Below, piece by piece: positions 25,301 through 40,300 of a stretch of DNA of 64,000 nucleotides; the stretch's first letter is position 1, and the number at the start of each line of letters is the position of its first letter. Under the pieces are notes generated by a model. That model did no database searches and was not told the origin of the DNA. It saw only the letters and a list, made by a program, of their open reading frames with translations. This DNA comes from Ciona intestinalis (lineage: Eukaryota > Chordata > Ascidiacea > Phlebobranchia > Cionidae). The position numbers were made by a program, and so were the translations under genes. The stretch is taken from positions 2,615,171 to 2,679,170 of the forward strand of contig NC_020168.2 in the NCBI RefSeq assembly GCF_000224145.3. Direction: 5' to 3'.

Positions 25301-28300
25301 TTGGTATGTGACGAAACTTAGACCAGATTTGGTTCATTCCCTTCAGAATATAAATAAAGATGCTGGTCTGTTTTCTGTATGTATATTTACTTTGTGTTTT
25401 GTTTTTTTGTATCATTCTTTATATTTACCTTAAAAAGTGTTAAAATCTGAACTTTTTTTCTAGTTATTGAAATCGAAACGTAAATCGTCTGAACTTGAGC
25501 GTGACGTGTCAGAACAACAACAACGATATCAAGCGTGTTATCAACAATTACTACAACAAGAAGCTGAGGTCGCTAAGCTGAAAGAAGAAACTGAAAAACA
25601 AGATGAAAAAATACAAAACAACAACAAAGAACTTAACAAGTATAATTCTGTTATTTAACTTATTTTTTTATTATTTAAAAAAAGTTTTTTACTAAAAAAT
25701 TTTTTTTGAAGTTTTGAATCGCAGTTTTTTTTTTCTGTTTGGTAACCTATTTAAAATGAGTTCCATTTATGTATTATTTACAGGTTGAGGTCTTATAAAC
25801 ACAAGACAGAACTTGATGTGGCAGTTCTAACCGAGAAATATAGAACCGCGCAAGAAGAAGTGAGTTGTAACATTAAACGCTTGTTTGTTTCTTGTATAAT
25901 GTATTGCATAGAAACTTGCCTGGTCACATTTCGTTGAAATATTATTTTTTTATAAAATATTAAAAATAATTTTGTTACATTGTTTTGTTCAAATAGAATT
26001 TAAATGATAACTGAACAAGTTACAGTTTGGACATCGTTTATGAATTAATAAAACTTCTAGTTTTGTTTTACACACATATTTAATGTAGTCATTGTATGAC
26101 ATTTATAACTGCTGTATAGTACATGCAATGAGTAGTTTTTCCCTTAAGCTATTTAGTGCATACCAATTGCATATGTAGGGGGGGGGGTGGGGAAAGTTGG
26201 GACGCTTTCACATTCTATTTTCCCATTTCATTTGGAAGTATGCAAAGAACATTCAAAGATAAAACTTTATCTCTACCACTCCCATAGACCATAGACCTAT
26301 ATATAGACCAAAGACCGTTGTTAATTGTTTAAAACACTGTTAGGATATTTGGATATTGTGTGGTAAAGGTGTCCCATCTTACCCCACCCTACTATATATA
26401 TCCTGTATACAAAAAACAAGTCATAAAACTTGTGACACCAATGTTTTTTACTGACTTATCAATTGTTATGTCATAATTATTGATGACATCATAGGTAACC
26501 AAGCGTGACCAAATCATTTTACGAACGAACACTGAGTTAAATACAACCAACGAGCAATTCAAGGGAACCAAGGAAGAAAACGAGATGCATTTGGAAGAGT
26601 TGGAAAGATTGAATTCAAAGATCAAACAACTCAATGCAGATATTAAAGATAATGTTGAAAAGATAGAAGAACAAGCATTGCAAGTATGTGGAATACTGTT
26701 TCTGTTTCTTTGAAAGTTTTTATAGTTGAATTAAGGGTCTATATTTTGTGATGATTTTTGAAGGCATATTGTTAAGTTGGAATATTTACTTCCAAGTTTT
26801 ATTGAAAGGCTGGTGTTTCTAAATGTTTAATTTTTTTATATTAGTTTAATATGTTAAAAACCCACCTTATGATTTTCCTTTAGGGATTAATTAAATTTTT
26901 ATATATTTCACAAATCTCTAAAAAAATCACTTTTTTCAAGTTGAAACAAGAAAAATCCAGTTCTGACCAGTTGAAACAAAGACTGGATACAGCAGAGCAG
27001 GAACTGAGGGTGACCACCAAGTCATGTGACCATCTGCAGAATGAACTTGAAAATGTGAGGCGAGAATTGAGAGCGGAAATTTCCAGCGCAAATCAAGAAG
27101 CAGAAAGGTGAGGATGTTTTTATTTATTATGTTACTTCTGCTACCAGGCATCATATAAATATTATATTAGTGGCTCATCTGGTAAAAAAGGTAGTGTACA
27201 TCCAACGTTTCGTCTGCCATACGGCGAGACTTCATCAGGGAATGAAACGCAACAGTAAGCAATAACAATCAAGCAAAAAGCAGAAAAAAAAAGGGGGGGG
27301 TGGGAAAAAAGGCGATATTAACGTGATAAGGGCACTGTAAAGAGTAGATAGTGGGAAGGGCAAAAGCGCTCGCAATAGTCACATGAAAAATCGAAAACGG
27401 AATAAGTGTCTCTAAAAACAAACGTTTAGTTAGGATTTTATTTATTTATTTCTTTTCCTAGCATTTGTGTTGTAAAAACTTGTAAAAATCTTGACAGATT
27501 AAAACACAATTTTCCACCTGCCGCACATCCCCATACTTATTTTTTACGTAAAATATTTTCCTATTTCCTAAAATATTACCCTTTTTCCTATTTTTCGAAA
27601 GTTTCATAAAAAATTCCTTTAATCAAATACTTGCATTGCCAAATCCCATTACCCTTTTTCCATTTAAAAAAAAAAATCTTACAAAAAATGTCATTAATCA
27701 AAAATTTGCATTGACAAATCCCATTACCCTTTTTCCATTTAAAAAAAAAAATCTTACAAAAAATGTCATTAATCAAAAATTTGCATTGACGAATTCCATT
27801 ACCCTTTTTCCCTTTTTCCAAAAAAATCCTACAAAATTCTATTAATGAAATACTTACATTGCCAAATTCCATTACCCTTTTTCCCTTTTTCCAAAAAAAT
27901 CCTACAAAATTCTCTTAATCAAATACTTACATTGCCAAATTCCATTACCCCTTTTCCAATTTTCCGAAAATCCTATAAAAAATCAAATACTTGCATTTTC
28001 AGATTAAGATCCGAGTTAAGTCGAGTACAAACTGAACTTAAAGAATCCAAATATGAAGTTGAAGCTGGTAAGAAACATTCAGCGAGGTTACAAAGTGAAC
28101 TTGACGGGGCATCGAGGAACCAACAGGAGTTATTAGATGAGGTAGTTAAGAACATTTTTTAGTGTTTTTTTGTCCCTTTTTTATATTTTATGTTTTATAT
28201 CAGCCATTGGACAGTAATTTCACATTTTTTTTTATTTTTTTTTATTTTCATTTTTATATTTTATATTTCAAGTTTTATTTCAGTCATTGGACAGTAATTT

Positions 28301-31300
28301 CACATTTTTTTTTTTTTTTTAGATTATCTGTTTTATATGAATTATTTAACAATAAATTAGCATTTTATTTTTTTATTTTTTTTGTCCATTTTGTACATTT
28401 TATGTATTATATCAGTTATTAAACAATAATTTAACACTTTTAAAAATTGTTAACATCTTTATTACACATTCTTTTTTAGTTTATATCTTGTAATTTTAAA
28501 ATTTACCATAGAAATATTTTATTTGCAGCTGAATAAGTGTGAAGATACCCTCCAAAGTCAACTGGATGAACTGGCAAATTTGAAACGACAAAAATTCCAA
28601 ACAGATGATGAGCTTGCCACTACCAAGTCATCACTTGACAATACAACTCATCAGTTAAACTTGGTAACTTTTTATGACATTTTCCAATGCCACTTTTAAA
28701 AGTTTAACTAGATAATTTACTGTAAGATTATTAAGTAAATTTTTGAGTGTATTTTTTGTGAAAACTTTAATATAACATATATTTTTAAGTGTTTTTCATT
28801 TTACACACTTTAATATAACATTGAATAATGTCAATCAACGATTTTGATTTTATAATGCCATTTTTAAAAGTTAAACTAGATAATTTTACTGTAAGATTAT
28901 TAAGTAAATTTTTGAGTGTCTTTTATTTTAAAAACTTTAATATAACATCCATTTTTAAGTGTTTTTTATTTCACACACTTTAATATGACATCAAATAAGG
29001 TCAAATTGTCAATCAATAATTTTGTGTCCATTGATGGTTTGCTTGTAGTTTATATTGTTAGGTATGGATTCTAATATTCTGGTTAGTAATTCTATTCTAT
29101 GTTGGTGAGGTCTCGCAGCGTGGCATGCCATGGGTCCTAGGATTTAGGACAGGTTTGTCGCATTAACCCAAACTTACTTATTAGTAATACCAAATGTATC
29201 TTTATTGTATTTAATTTTGTCGTTTTTTTCCAAACTTATTTTCAATTTTTACAAATTTTTAGACGCGACAAAAGTACGACGAGAGCTTAGCTAGGTTGAA
29301 CGACACACAGACCAACTTACAAACAATTGAAAATCAACTTGAGATTGTGAAAACTGAGGTGAATTGAAAATCTGAATAAAGTTTGCTGTCATGCATAGGT
29401 TAAATCCAAAACATTTTTGTTATTATATTTGCTTTAATGTTTTGTCAACCCATTCTCTTTCCCATCAGGGTACGATAGACGCTGTGTGCAATTTTTTTTT
29501 TCTTTATGGGCGAGGTCCTTGTCAAGGACCTGAGATTTGGGCCAGATTTCGCCCATTACCCCAACAACCCGGAAAGCCTGTTTAAGTCCTTTGTGTGACC
29601 GACACCGCTTCGCACTTAGATGCGTATATTTTGCACCGTTTTTTATCCATGTGTGCTTACAAGTTACCACACTTTTCAACTTTGTGTGTGATTTTTGCTC
29701 TGGTATGGTTTATAATTTGGACAACCCAGTAGTGACCGCTGGCTGGAGCGTCTTGCCTAAGGAAACATTTGCCGATCAGTGTTGGTAACACCCTCAAGCA
29801 TCCAACCAGTGACACTTAAGTTACTATGCAGGCGCCTAAACCACTGAGCCACGGTGCCGGTTTATGTTGTCTACATACATAGTTATTTGGAATGTAGAGT
29901 GTTCTGGCGCATATCATTAATTTTGAATGCATAAAATATTTAGGTTAATGAAAAAGATGAACTAATCAACAGTTTAACATCAGACCTAACCAGTGCACAA
30001 GAATCTATACAAGACAGAAGTGAACAGGTGCACTGTATATCACTATGTAGTATACAATAGTTTAACATTTAACTTTTAATTAACGTAAAAATAAAAAATG
30101 CAAAATCTTAATTAAACAATCATTTTTAGCATATATGGCTTTTGGCAAGCTGGTTGGTTCTATGTATTTTGTATTTACAGTTTATTTTTACCTTAATAGT
30201 TTTCCTATTCCAACCATAGTAGAAATGGAATCTGTCAGTAATAGAATAACCATAGTAGGTGGGGGAAGACGGGACATCTTCAGCACATAATTTTCAAATA
30301 TCCTGATCGTGTTTCAAACAATTAACAATGGTCTATGGGAGTCGTAAGGATATGGTTTTATGTTAACTACCAAATCAGACAAGAAATTAGACTAAAAAGC
30401 TGTCCCATCTCCCCCCATCGTACTATATATATATATATATGTCATCACTTGCAAAAAGTTTGTACACAATTTTACATGCTTTTCTATTCTGTTAATACTT
30501 AAAATATTGCATCCGACATTATTAAAACACCTTTATATGACATCACTGACTTCATTATAACATCACAGCTATCAACAATGGAGGAAGTGATAGGAGAACT
30601 CACTAATGAACTTCAGAAATCCCAGGATGACGGAAAATTAACAAAACATCGCTTACAAACCATGAGAGATGAAAACGATATTTTATCGGAAAGGTTGCTT
30701 GAAAAACAACAGGAAGTAAGATGTAAATGTAATCTATTCTATTCTGTGTGGGTGACTCGGCGAGGTCCTGCAGCGTGGCATGCCATGGGTCCTAGGATTT
30801 AGGCCACAATTGGCCCATTACCCAAAGATGAAAATGTAATAAATTTTGTGAATAAAAATCAGAACCTGATTTATGAAGTTGTAGAATTCTCGTAACAAAA
30901 TAATATTTAAGATTAGGTGCTACAAAAATAAAATGATTCTAGTTGAATACCAGACTGATGATGTCTTTTTAGGCGAAAAAATTTATTACAGAAAACAAAT
31001 ATTGGACTTGATTTTCCGCTCATTCATTTTGTAGCACCTGTTCCTAAAGTTTGGGTTTATCTACATTATTATGTAGTGAAGCATTATTTACATATACGAA
31101 CCATGTTTTATGTTTTTCTACATTATACGCTTAATATTAGCTAGACTTTTATTTAAAGACTTTTAAACAATTACATAACGTGCTGTGATTGCTGTATAAC
31201 TGTATTTTATGTGAAAAGTAAACAATATGTTTATAGAAATGACAAGTTGGAGAAAAAATAGTAGAAAATAATATTTTTTTTATTGTACAGATTGCAACTG

Positions 31301-34300
31301 TTGAAGATAACTTGCATAAAGCTAAATCTGATTATGATGCAATAAAAGTGACTCACACGCACAGTAACGAGGAGTTTAATGAACGACAAGAAGTTATATT
31401 GAAGTAATTATGCTATGGGTGGTTTAAAATACTTTGCTATTTTTGCTTGTTTCTGTTCTAGTATTTAATTTTTTATTTAAGTATTTAATTTTTGGTGTTA
31501 CCTAAAAATTACAAAATGCTCTGAAAATATATCAAAGTTTTTAAATTGTTAAAATCTTCTATTAAATTTTCTTCTTAACTGTTAACAAATAACCACCTTA
31601 TAACCACCTACACACATGGGGTAATGATGCTATGGCTGGTTACATACGTTCAGCCATACTTTTTCCTGTTTTTTTTTTTAAGTATTTTATTTATAGAGTT
31701 GCCTAAAAAGTTACAGAAATGCTCAAAAGATATGACAAAGTTTTCAACTTAAGTTATTGTTAATGTTATATTATATTTATATTGATATTTTGACACTCTG
31801 TTAAGGTTACCTTTATTAGTAATCACCCAAAAAATATTGCAACAAAAATTTTTGGGGAAAGTCCATTCAACTTGTATTCAAACTTAACTAAATATACATT
31901 TTACAAAAGAAAATGCAAAACATACATTTGTTTTTCTTTATGGGTGAGGTCCTTGTCAAGGACCTGGGATTTAGGCCAGATTTGGCCAATTACCCCAACA
32001 CCCAGAGAGCCCATTTAAGTCCTTTGTACAACCTGTGTCGCGACACTGCATCGCACTCAGAAGCTAATTTTCCCCACCACTTTTCATATTTTTCCCACCA
32101 CTTTTCATATTTTCCCCACCACTTTTCATATTTTTCCCACCACTTTTCATATTTTTCCCACCACTTTTCATATTTTTCCCACCACTTTTCATATTTTTCC
32201 CACCACTTTTCTTATTTTTCCCACCACCTTTAAACATGATTGAATCTCAATGTACAGTTAAGTCAAGAGTGTTTAACTATAACTTGATGATGAAATGTGA
32301 TCAGTTTACTCATCCATTTAAAATTTTCTTGCAAACAATCAACAAATAATTACATCTTAACCAACAGCATAACATGTTCATTATAAACTCAATTTTCAGT
32401 CTTGAGCGTCAGATAGGCGACATGAAAAGCCACATATCCGACAAACAACACCAGGTTGATGCTTCACAAAAGTTACTTCACGAAATGAATGAGAAATTAA
32501 AACAATGTGACGTAGATAAACAAAACATGGAGAAAGAGGTGACTGTTCTCAATTTATTTGAACACTTTTGTTTCTTTTAAAAGTTTAACTTGATATTGAT
32601 TAAACAGAAATCGCTCGTTTGTCTGCTAGGTGTAGCGACCACGCTTATTTTCTTAAATGTAAATAGGCTTTTAACTAAACTTGTTTCAACAACTGTTGTT
32701 TTGTTGCTATATCCTGTCTTTTTGTTAAAAATATTTCTAAATCTTCGCTACCTCAATCGATGAGACAAATAAAGTTATTGGTAAAAAATATAGTTTTTTT
32801 TTTATGTTTTTGGGTTGATAGTTGGTACACTTGGTGTGCATACCAATGTTGTGGTGTTTTAAAATTATTTCATTATATTTTGGTTTTTAAAACTGGTAAA
32901 GTTTCAAAATTCAGATTCAAAATCTATGGTTATGTTCTTTATTTCTTGCTGAATAAAAAAATATTTTTTTCAAAGACATTTTTTTTAAAGTAAAATCATT
33001 TTTTCAAATATTTAAATTTTACAATGAAAAAAATTATTAGTTTTGTGCTTTTAGGTTTCACAGTTAGAAATGGAATTATTAAAAGCTCAGAAGAATCTCG
33101 ATGAAGCTGAAGCAGTTAAACTTGTTGCTGTTGAACAAGAGAAAGCCAAAGTTGGAAATCTTAATCGGCAACTCGAGTTTGAAAAGCATCAAAGTGAAGG
33201 TTTTAAACAGGTATAAAAAATGTGAATTGGGGTAATGGACCAATCCTGGCCTAAATCCTAAAGACCCATGGCGTGCTACGCTGTTTTATAAAATTAACCA
33301 CTAATCAATCTGTTTGCAGGAAATTTCTCAGCGTGATCAACTACTCAACAAACTGAAATCAGATTTATTCGCTTGTCACCAAAATGTTTCGCAGAAAAAT
33401 GAAGAAATTGAACAATTAGAAGCAACATGTAACCAACTACAGGTGTGAATGATATTGTAGAAACGGGTTGAGAAATTTAGTGGTGGTAGTGGCGGCTGTA
33501 TTTTAGTGCCAGTTTTCAGTCTTATCATTGTGACTATTTTATCTAAACACATAACTTTACAAATTTCATTTGAAATTATTTTAATATTTTATTAAAATGT
33601 GTAAAATATTAAAAACTATTTAATACAACAAGCTGTTTAACACTACCAACTTTCTTTACATAAAACTTACAAAAAGGGCAAAAACTCCCATAAATTTGTT
33701 CAGGTTAACCTAATGTAACTGTCTTTTCAAAGCAAATATTTACCTTAGGTTAAAACAATTAAAATTAAAGAAAAATTTTCAAACTATATTTTGAATCCAA
33801 AAATTTTTAAGTTGAAAAAAATTGTTTCAACTAATTTTTCAGTCAAAAAAACTTTACGTTAAAAAAATTGTCTAAACTAATATTCCAGGTCCAAAAAAAT
33901 TAAGTTAAAAAACTTTTTTTTAAAAAAATGGTCTAAACTAATATTCCCGGTCCAAAAAAAAAATTAAGTTAAAAAAATTTCGAACTAATATTCCAGGTTG
34001 AACTGGATCGAGCTGTGAGGATGAAGAATGAAGCGGAGGTTCGAAGGAGCGAGTTGAATGATCATCTGGAGGAAGTTGCGCATCAGCTGGAAGAAACGAG
34101 ATCAAAATATCGGGAATGTGCTCAGGAGGTGGGAGGAATAATATATAAGCAAGAAATTTTACCTTTTTTATAAAAAAATTACTATTTTTTTCTTTTAACC
34201 TTTTTTTCTTATTGTTTTGATTTTTGTTTATGTTATTAAAAATCAAATTATTTTTTTGATTTTTTTTTTGTTTTTAAAAATCAAAGTAACATTTTTATAT

Positions 34301-37300
34301 TTGTGCAATGTATCGGTTATCATGTATATTTTTATAGAAAATATTATACAGATTTTACTATCTTATTTTTTTGTTTTTTTAGATTTGACTATATTTATAT
34401 ACATATATTTTACCATCTGGGATTTTTTATTCAGATTTTAATGTATCTGTTACTGTTCATGTTTAATTTAAACAGTCAGTAAAAACCAAAACACACAAAA
34501 TGTCATGTTATCATCACAATGTAAAATGTAATAATGACAACAACAAAATGTCCAGTCAATGTCATTCGACAATGTAACTTGTGACCCATCAAATACACCT
34601 GGTGACACTATATAGCATAGAAAATGCTTGGGGTCTAACGTAATATCATAACAGTAATCACTAGATGTTTTATTTCTTCATTCCACCACAGCTTGCACAT
34701 TACGAGGAGAGAGTCGTCTTAAAAGAACAAAGTTTATTATCAACGCAAAATGAACTCAGTGAAAAAGTTACAAACCTTGCTAGATCTGAACAAGTCAATA
34801 AAAGATTGCAGGTATTTTTTTGTTGTAAATTCCGCGAATCGAACTCTGGTCTGATGCTAAAGTTAAACAATTCTTGTTTAGTGGAATAAAAAAATTCTTT
34901 GTTACTATTTAACTTTTAGATAAGAAGTTTAACCCAAAAATTACATTATATAAGTGCTGCTATACTCACTACTGGGTTGAAAACGACAGTCGTTATAACA
35001 CGGGTCTTCATACACCTCGTGTCAGCGTTTGAGTTACCAAGTTTGTTACTATTATATTCGATTCTGTTCTTTGTGGGTGAGGTCCTTGTCAAGGACCTGG
35101 GATTTAGGCCAGGTTTTAATTATTGTAACAATAAATTAAATGTAAATACAAAAATTACCAAAGTTCATAATGTTTCAGGCTGAACTACGTCAACTAAAAG
35201 AGCGATGTAACTCAGCTGATGATGAAATTAATCAACAAACAAGAATCGCCAGCAAGTTGAAGTAAATTGAAAATACCTTCAAAGTTTATTGCTCCACTTT
35301 AAACTTATCATTTTAGTACTTTTTAAAATGCTATGGCTTACGTTTTAAAAAGTAAGCCATAAAAACTAACATTGCCATTTCATAACTGCCTAAACTTTCC
35401 AGCATAATAAGTCAATTATCTGTAAATTTGGTGCTGGCTATAGCGCGTGAGATGCCTCAAAAACTTATTTTTTGTAGAAATCATCTGAAAATGTTTCAAC
35501 TGTTGTTTATTTAATGTAATTTCATAAGCGCAGAAACAAAACAATTGCATTACAAACAAACCCTAATCTGTCAAGTACTTGCTTATTTACTGACTTTTTA
35601 CTCTGCAGCACTATTGCTATTTTTACCTTTTTATTACTGTTTTATTTTTTCATTTAGCCTTTTTTCCCTACGTGAGGTTTCTGCCTTCACTGAGCTCACC
35701 TTTATTACAGTTTCATTCACATTTATTATTAAAAACTCATCTTTAAAATTTTGCTGAGTCATTCTCGTTCACCCGAGTCATGCTTCTTGTTCTCAGAAGC
35801 GAGGTCGAAGATTGGAAGCAACAGCATCACCTGGTGGTGGAACAAAACTCTCGCAACCAGGAAGCATCGAGAGGGATAAGCGAGGAACTTGCTGAGGTCA
35901 AAGCTCAGAATAGAAACATGCAACATGAGGTAAGAATGCGTTGTAGTGTGGGATTTCGCGAATACATTTTTAGTAATATGGGGGAAGATGGGACACCTTT
36001 GGGACAAAATATCCTGATTGTATTTTATACAATTAACAACCGTCTATGGGAGTCGTGGGGATACGGTTTAATAATTCTTTGAATGTTCTTTGTTTATTAC
36101 CAAATGAGATGAGAAATTAGAATAAAAAAAGGTCCCATTCCCCCCACCTACTTTATATGTTGCATTTTTTGAAATTTGTAAAACTTTCAGTATTAATCCA
36201 TTATCGAAATACTTTAAACATTTTTAGTTACTTTCATGGGCCAAATAATCTAAACAACCAATCGTGTAAATCAGATTTTGCTTCATTGACTTGGTAAAGC
36301 TGACTAGTCTATTTACTGCGTACATTCGGATGTTGATCTGCCCGCTGTATCACCACCAGTTTGGTGCATGTGATTACTCATTCACATTTACATCATGTAG
36401 GTTAAAACTAAAGACGATGGTCTCACTTCACTCGAAAGGGAGCTTGAAATTGAAAGAAAACGGCACAGTGATGCGCAATATGAAATTGAGAAGCTTAATA
36501 AAGAATGTGCAACATTAAACGGCAACACTGAAAAGCTGGAGAAATTAAGAATTGAATTACAGAAAGAGGTAAACTGGTTACTCCAATTTAAGTTAATGCA
36601 ATTGACATTGCCATTACACATATAAATAGTAGAGTTGGGGAGATGGGACACATTTAGCACATAATATCCAAATATCCTGATCGTTTTAACCAATTACCAA
36701 CGGTATATGTGAGTCGTGAGGATGCGTTTTATAATTTTTTATATGTTCTTTGTTTACTACCAAATTGGACAAGAAAACAGAATAAAAAGGAGTCTCATCC
36801 TACTATACATTAAGTAAATCATATAAAATGCTGGTTGATAATGTTGTACTAAATGGCTTTCACTTAACTGTCTTGACCTAATAAAATTGCATGTTCATCA
36901 CATATTTTATAAATAAAACCTGAATTTATTATTTACAAAAATATCATATTAACCCCCAGTTGAAAGAAAGTGTTTCAAAAGTTTCAAAACTTGAAGAAAA
37001 ACTTGAATGCGTTGAATCAAAACTGAAAGAATCGCGAAGTGAGATACGAGATCTTAAGGACGAGGTGGCAGAACAGAAACGTGGAGTGGCTGATGCTAAG
37101 TCAAACCTCGCTATTAAACAGAAAGAGGTAAGATGAAAGTGTTGGGTTATATAACTATTATCACGTTTTTATTGATGATAATGCTTATTGGTTGTAATGT
37201 TTTTGTGGTGGAAGCAGTTTTTTTACAGTGTATGTTTGTATAGTTGATTTTCGTATGGGAAAAATCTATTTTTGGAAAAGTTGAAAAACCCTTTGCACTA

Positions 37301-40300
37301 CGTTTTTAGTTGTTCATTTTATGATACTGTAGTTTTTTTAGGCCAACTTAGAAAACAATGGTTTATTTAAACCAACTTTTTTACTTAAACTTAGAAACTG
37401 GCAAGCATAAGCTTGACAAATAAAAAAAAAAGTATTTGTTGTTTAAGGTGGAACATATTTATTTTGTGTTGGCAAGTTACAGTTTCAACCACAAAAGCAA
37501 TTTCTTTATTTTAATCAGATTGAAAGAACTGAAGAAGTGCTCAGTGTTGCCAAACAAGAATTGGAAGCAAGTCAGCTTCAGTATAAAGATTGCCACATGA
37601 ATATGTTGGAAACACAGCAAAAACTAAATGACCTCAAAATGCAGGTAATGCTTATCTGTCATCTATGGTCATGGTATTTTAAACTAATAATCAAGACTTT
37701 AAATACTGGTAGTAGTTTTAATATGGCTTAAAAAAAATTTTTTGTTTTAAAAAACACATAAACTCAAGACAAAGTCGAATTAATAAATAATAGCAACTTA
37801 CTTTATCCTTGTGTGGCTGGAAAACGACAGTTGTATAACACAGGTGTTCTGTTTCATATACCTCGTGCCAGCTTATGAGTTACCAAGTATGTTACTTTGC
37901 GGGTGATTATTTTTGGGGGAAATATTTCATGGTATTTTTTATAATTTGTATGGCTAATAATTTGAACAACTTCTTAGTGACCACTGAGTTGAAGAAATTA
38001 CCGTTAAATGTCTTTCCCAAGGACACATACATCCCCCCACAAGCATTAAACCCATTACCTCTGACTGAATTTTCAGCTCACATCTGTGGAAGGAACGAAA
38101 CAAGAATCAATGGACCAACTGGGTCAAAGTTCACAAGAGAACGCAACGCTTAAAACTGAACTTCAGAAATCGTGGCACGATAACCAGGCGATGGCGCAAG
38201 AGGTGAAATAACTTGTACAGTTTTATTTTTTTATGATAATAATTTAGAGTACATCTGATTTTTATTCTGTTTTTTTTTGTGAGTAAATTGTATTTCATGA
38301 TTACAGCACTTTATATTCAAAGGCATCTTATTTTAAATTTTGTTGGCCTAACATTAGAATATCAAAGAAACATGACTGTAGGCATGATGATGTATTAAAA
38401 CATTGTTTAATTGCAGTAAAATAACCATGTTGTCATTGGTTGCTCTTTCCTGGAAAAATAGGAGTCATAATATGAGTTATTTTGGTCTAAATTCAAATCT
38501 GAAATCCTATAACACTATAAAACAAATTTAATTTATTTTCAAATATGAGTTACTTTGCCATAAATTTAAATCTATTCATAACAATTTCAAGATTTGGAAA
38601 GTTTTAATAGTACATAGAAATGACCCTTTCGAAATTTAAATATTTTTAATACAACATGGAAATAACAGATTGGAGCGTATGAAGATAAACTGCGCAAGTT
38701 ACGAAACGAACTTCGAAAAGTTCAAAACTTAAACAAAGAAGCTGAAGAAGAAGTTGAACAATGTGAAGCAAGATTAGAAGTAAGTAGAAAATATTATCGC
38801 TGAATTATGCTTTATTTATCAAGGGATTTTTATTCCCTATGGGTGACGCCCCAATTTTGGGGTAATCTATCAAATCTGGCCTAAATCGCACCTCATCAAG
38901 GACCTCACCCTTACAGAATGGGTGAGGCCCCACAGTGCTGCATGCAATGGTCATAGAATTTAGGGCTAATTTGCAACAGGGGTGGTTAGACATATTAGTC
39001 TAATGTGAGAAAAACTGTGCTCGCTTAAAATTTGCAAAAATAAATTTGCCTCTCAAATGTAAATAAATGTATGTAATGGTCATACATTAAAATGTGCATA
39101 TTTTCAATGAGATTGTTTTTTGGCACACCCTCAAAAAAACATTTGATTTCTAGATTTGGCCAATATGTGTACATAATATACTAGTAGGATGGGGGAAAGT
39201 GGGAAACCTTTTTATTCTATTTTCTCCTCCTATTTAGTATTAAACAAAGAACATTAAAAAAAAACTTTTTTTAGTTGTTATATGTTTAAAACACGTTCAG
39301 AAATTCTGGATATTATGTTTTAAAGGTGTCCCATCTTCCCCATCTTTACTATGATTTTAAATCAAACACAGCTTAAAATAATTCTGTGTATACAAATTAT
39401 ATTTCCCCTTGTATTGACAGGATATGTCAAGAGAACTTCGTGAAAATCAGGAGAAAAATCGTCTGAGTATTTCTGAGATTGCAAAGAAGGAAGAACAACT
39501 TGTTGTATTGAAGGTGTTGTGTTGAAATTGTTCTTGTTTATTTCACGTAGAATAGACTAGAACAGTGCTTTTAAACTTTTTGATGATTTACCCTTTCAAC
39601 AAAGATGTTTATCAGATTTACCCCCAATAAGTATTATGGTGCTCGTTTATTAATAAGCGGGTACTAACTGATTACATCAGTTATATTTAATGCGACAGTT
39701 NNNNNNNNNNNNNNNNNNNNNNNNNNNNNNNNNNNNNNNNNNNNNNNNNNACTACATGGAAATAACAGATTGGAGCGTATGAAGATAAACTGCGTAAGTT
39801 ACGAAACGAACTTCGAAAAGTTCAAAACTTAAACAAAGAAGCTGAAGAAGAAGTTGAACAATGTGAAGCAAGATTAGAAGTAAGTAGAAAATATTATCGC
39901 TGAATTATGCTTAACTGGGATTTCTATTCTATATGGGTAAGGCCCTACCAGTGCTGCATGCCAATGAACATAGGCTTTAGCCCTGATTTGCAACAAGGGT
40001 AATTACTAATTAGACACATTAGTCTGATGTGAAAAAAACTGTGTTTGTTGGAATTTTACCTCCTGCACAGTATTGTAATACAGGCCATACATTCAAATGT
40101 GCACATTTTTAAAGAGCTTTTTTTTGGCACACTCTGCAAAAAAACTGATCTCTATATTTGACTAATATGCACACATAGTAATTTTAAAACAAACACAGCT
40201 TAAAATAATTCTGTGTATACAAATTATATTTCCCCTTGTATTGACAGGATATGTCAAGAGAACTTCGTGAAAATCGGGAGAAAAATCGTCTGAGTATTTC

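Noticed and set aside
27165..27420. GC-richer patch with CGTTTCGTCTGCCATACGG and GCGAGACTTCATCAGGG
   Set aside because: Looks like a fragment of another dispersed repeat, but no second copy is in the window to define it.
31913..32233. Open frame with HHFSYFS repeats
   Set aside because: The 21 bp minisatellite period keeps a frame open by chance; there are no splice sites or start context.
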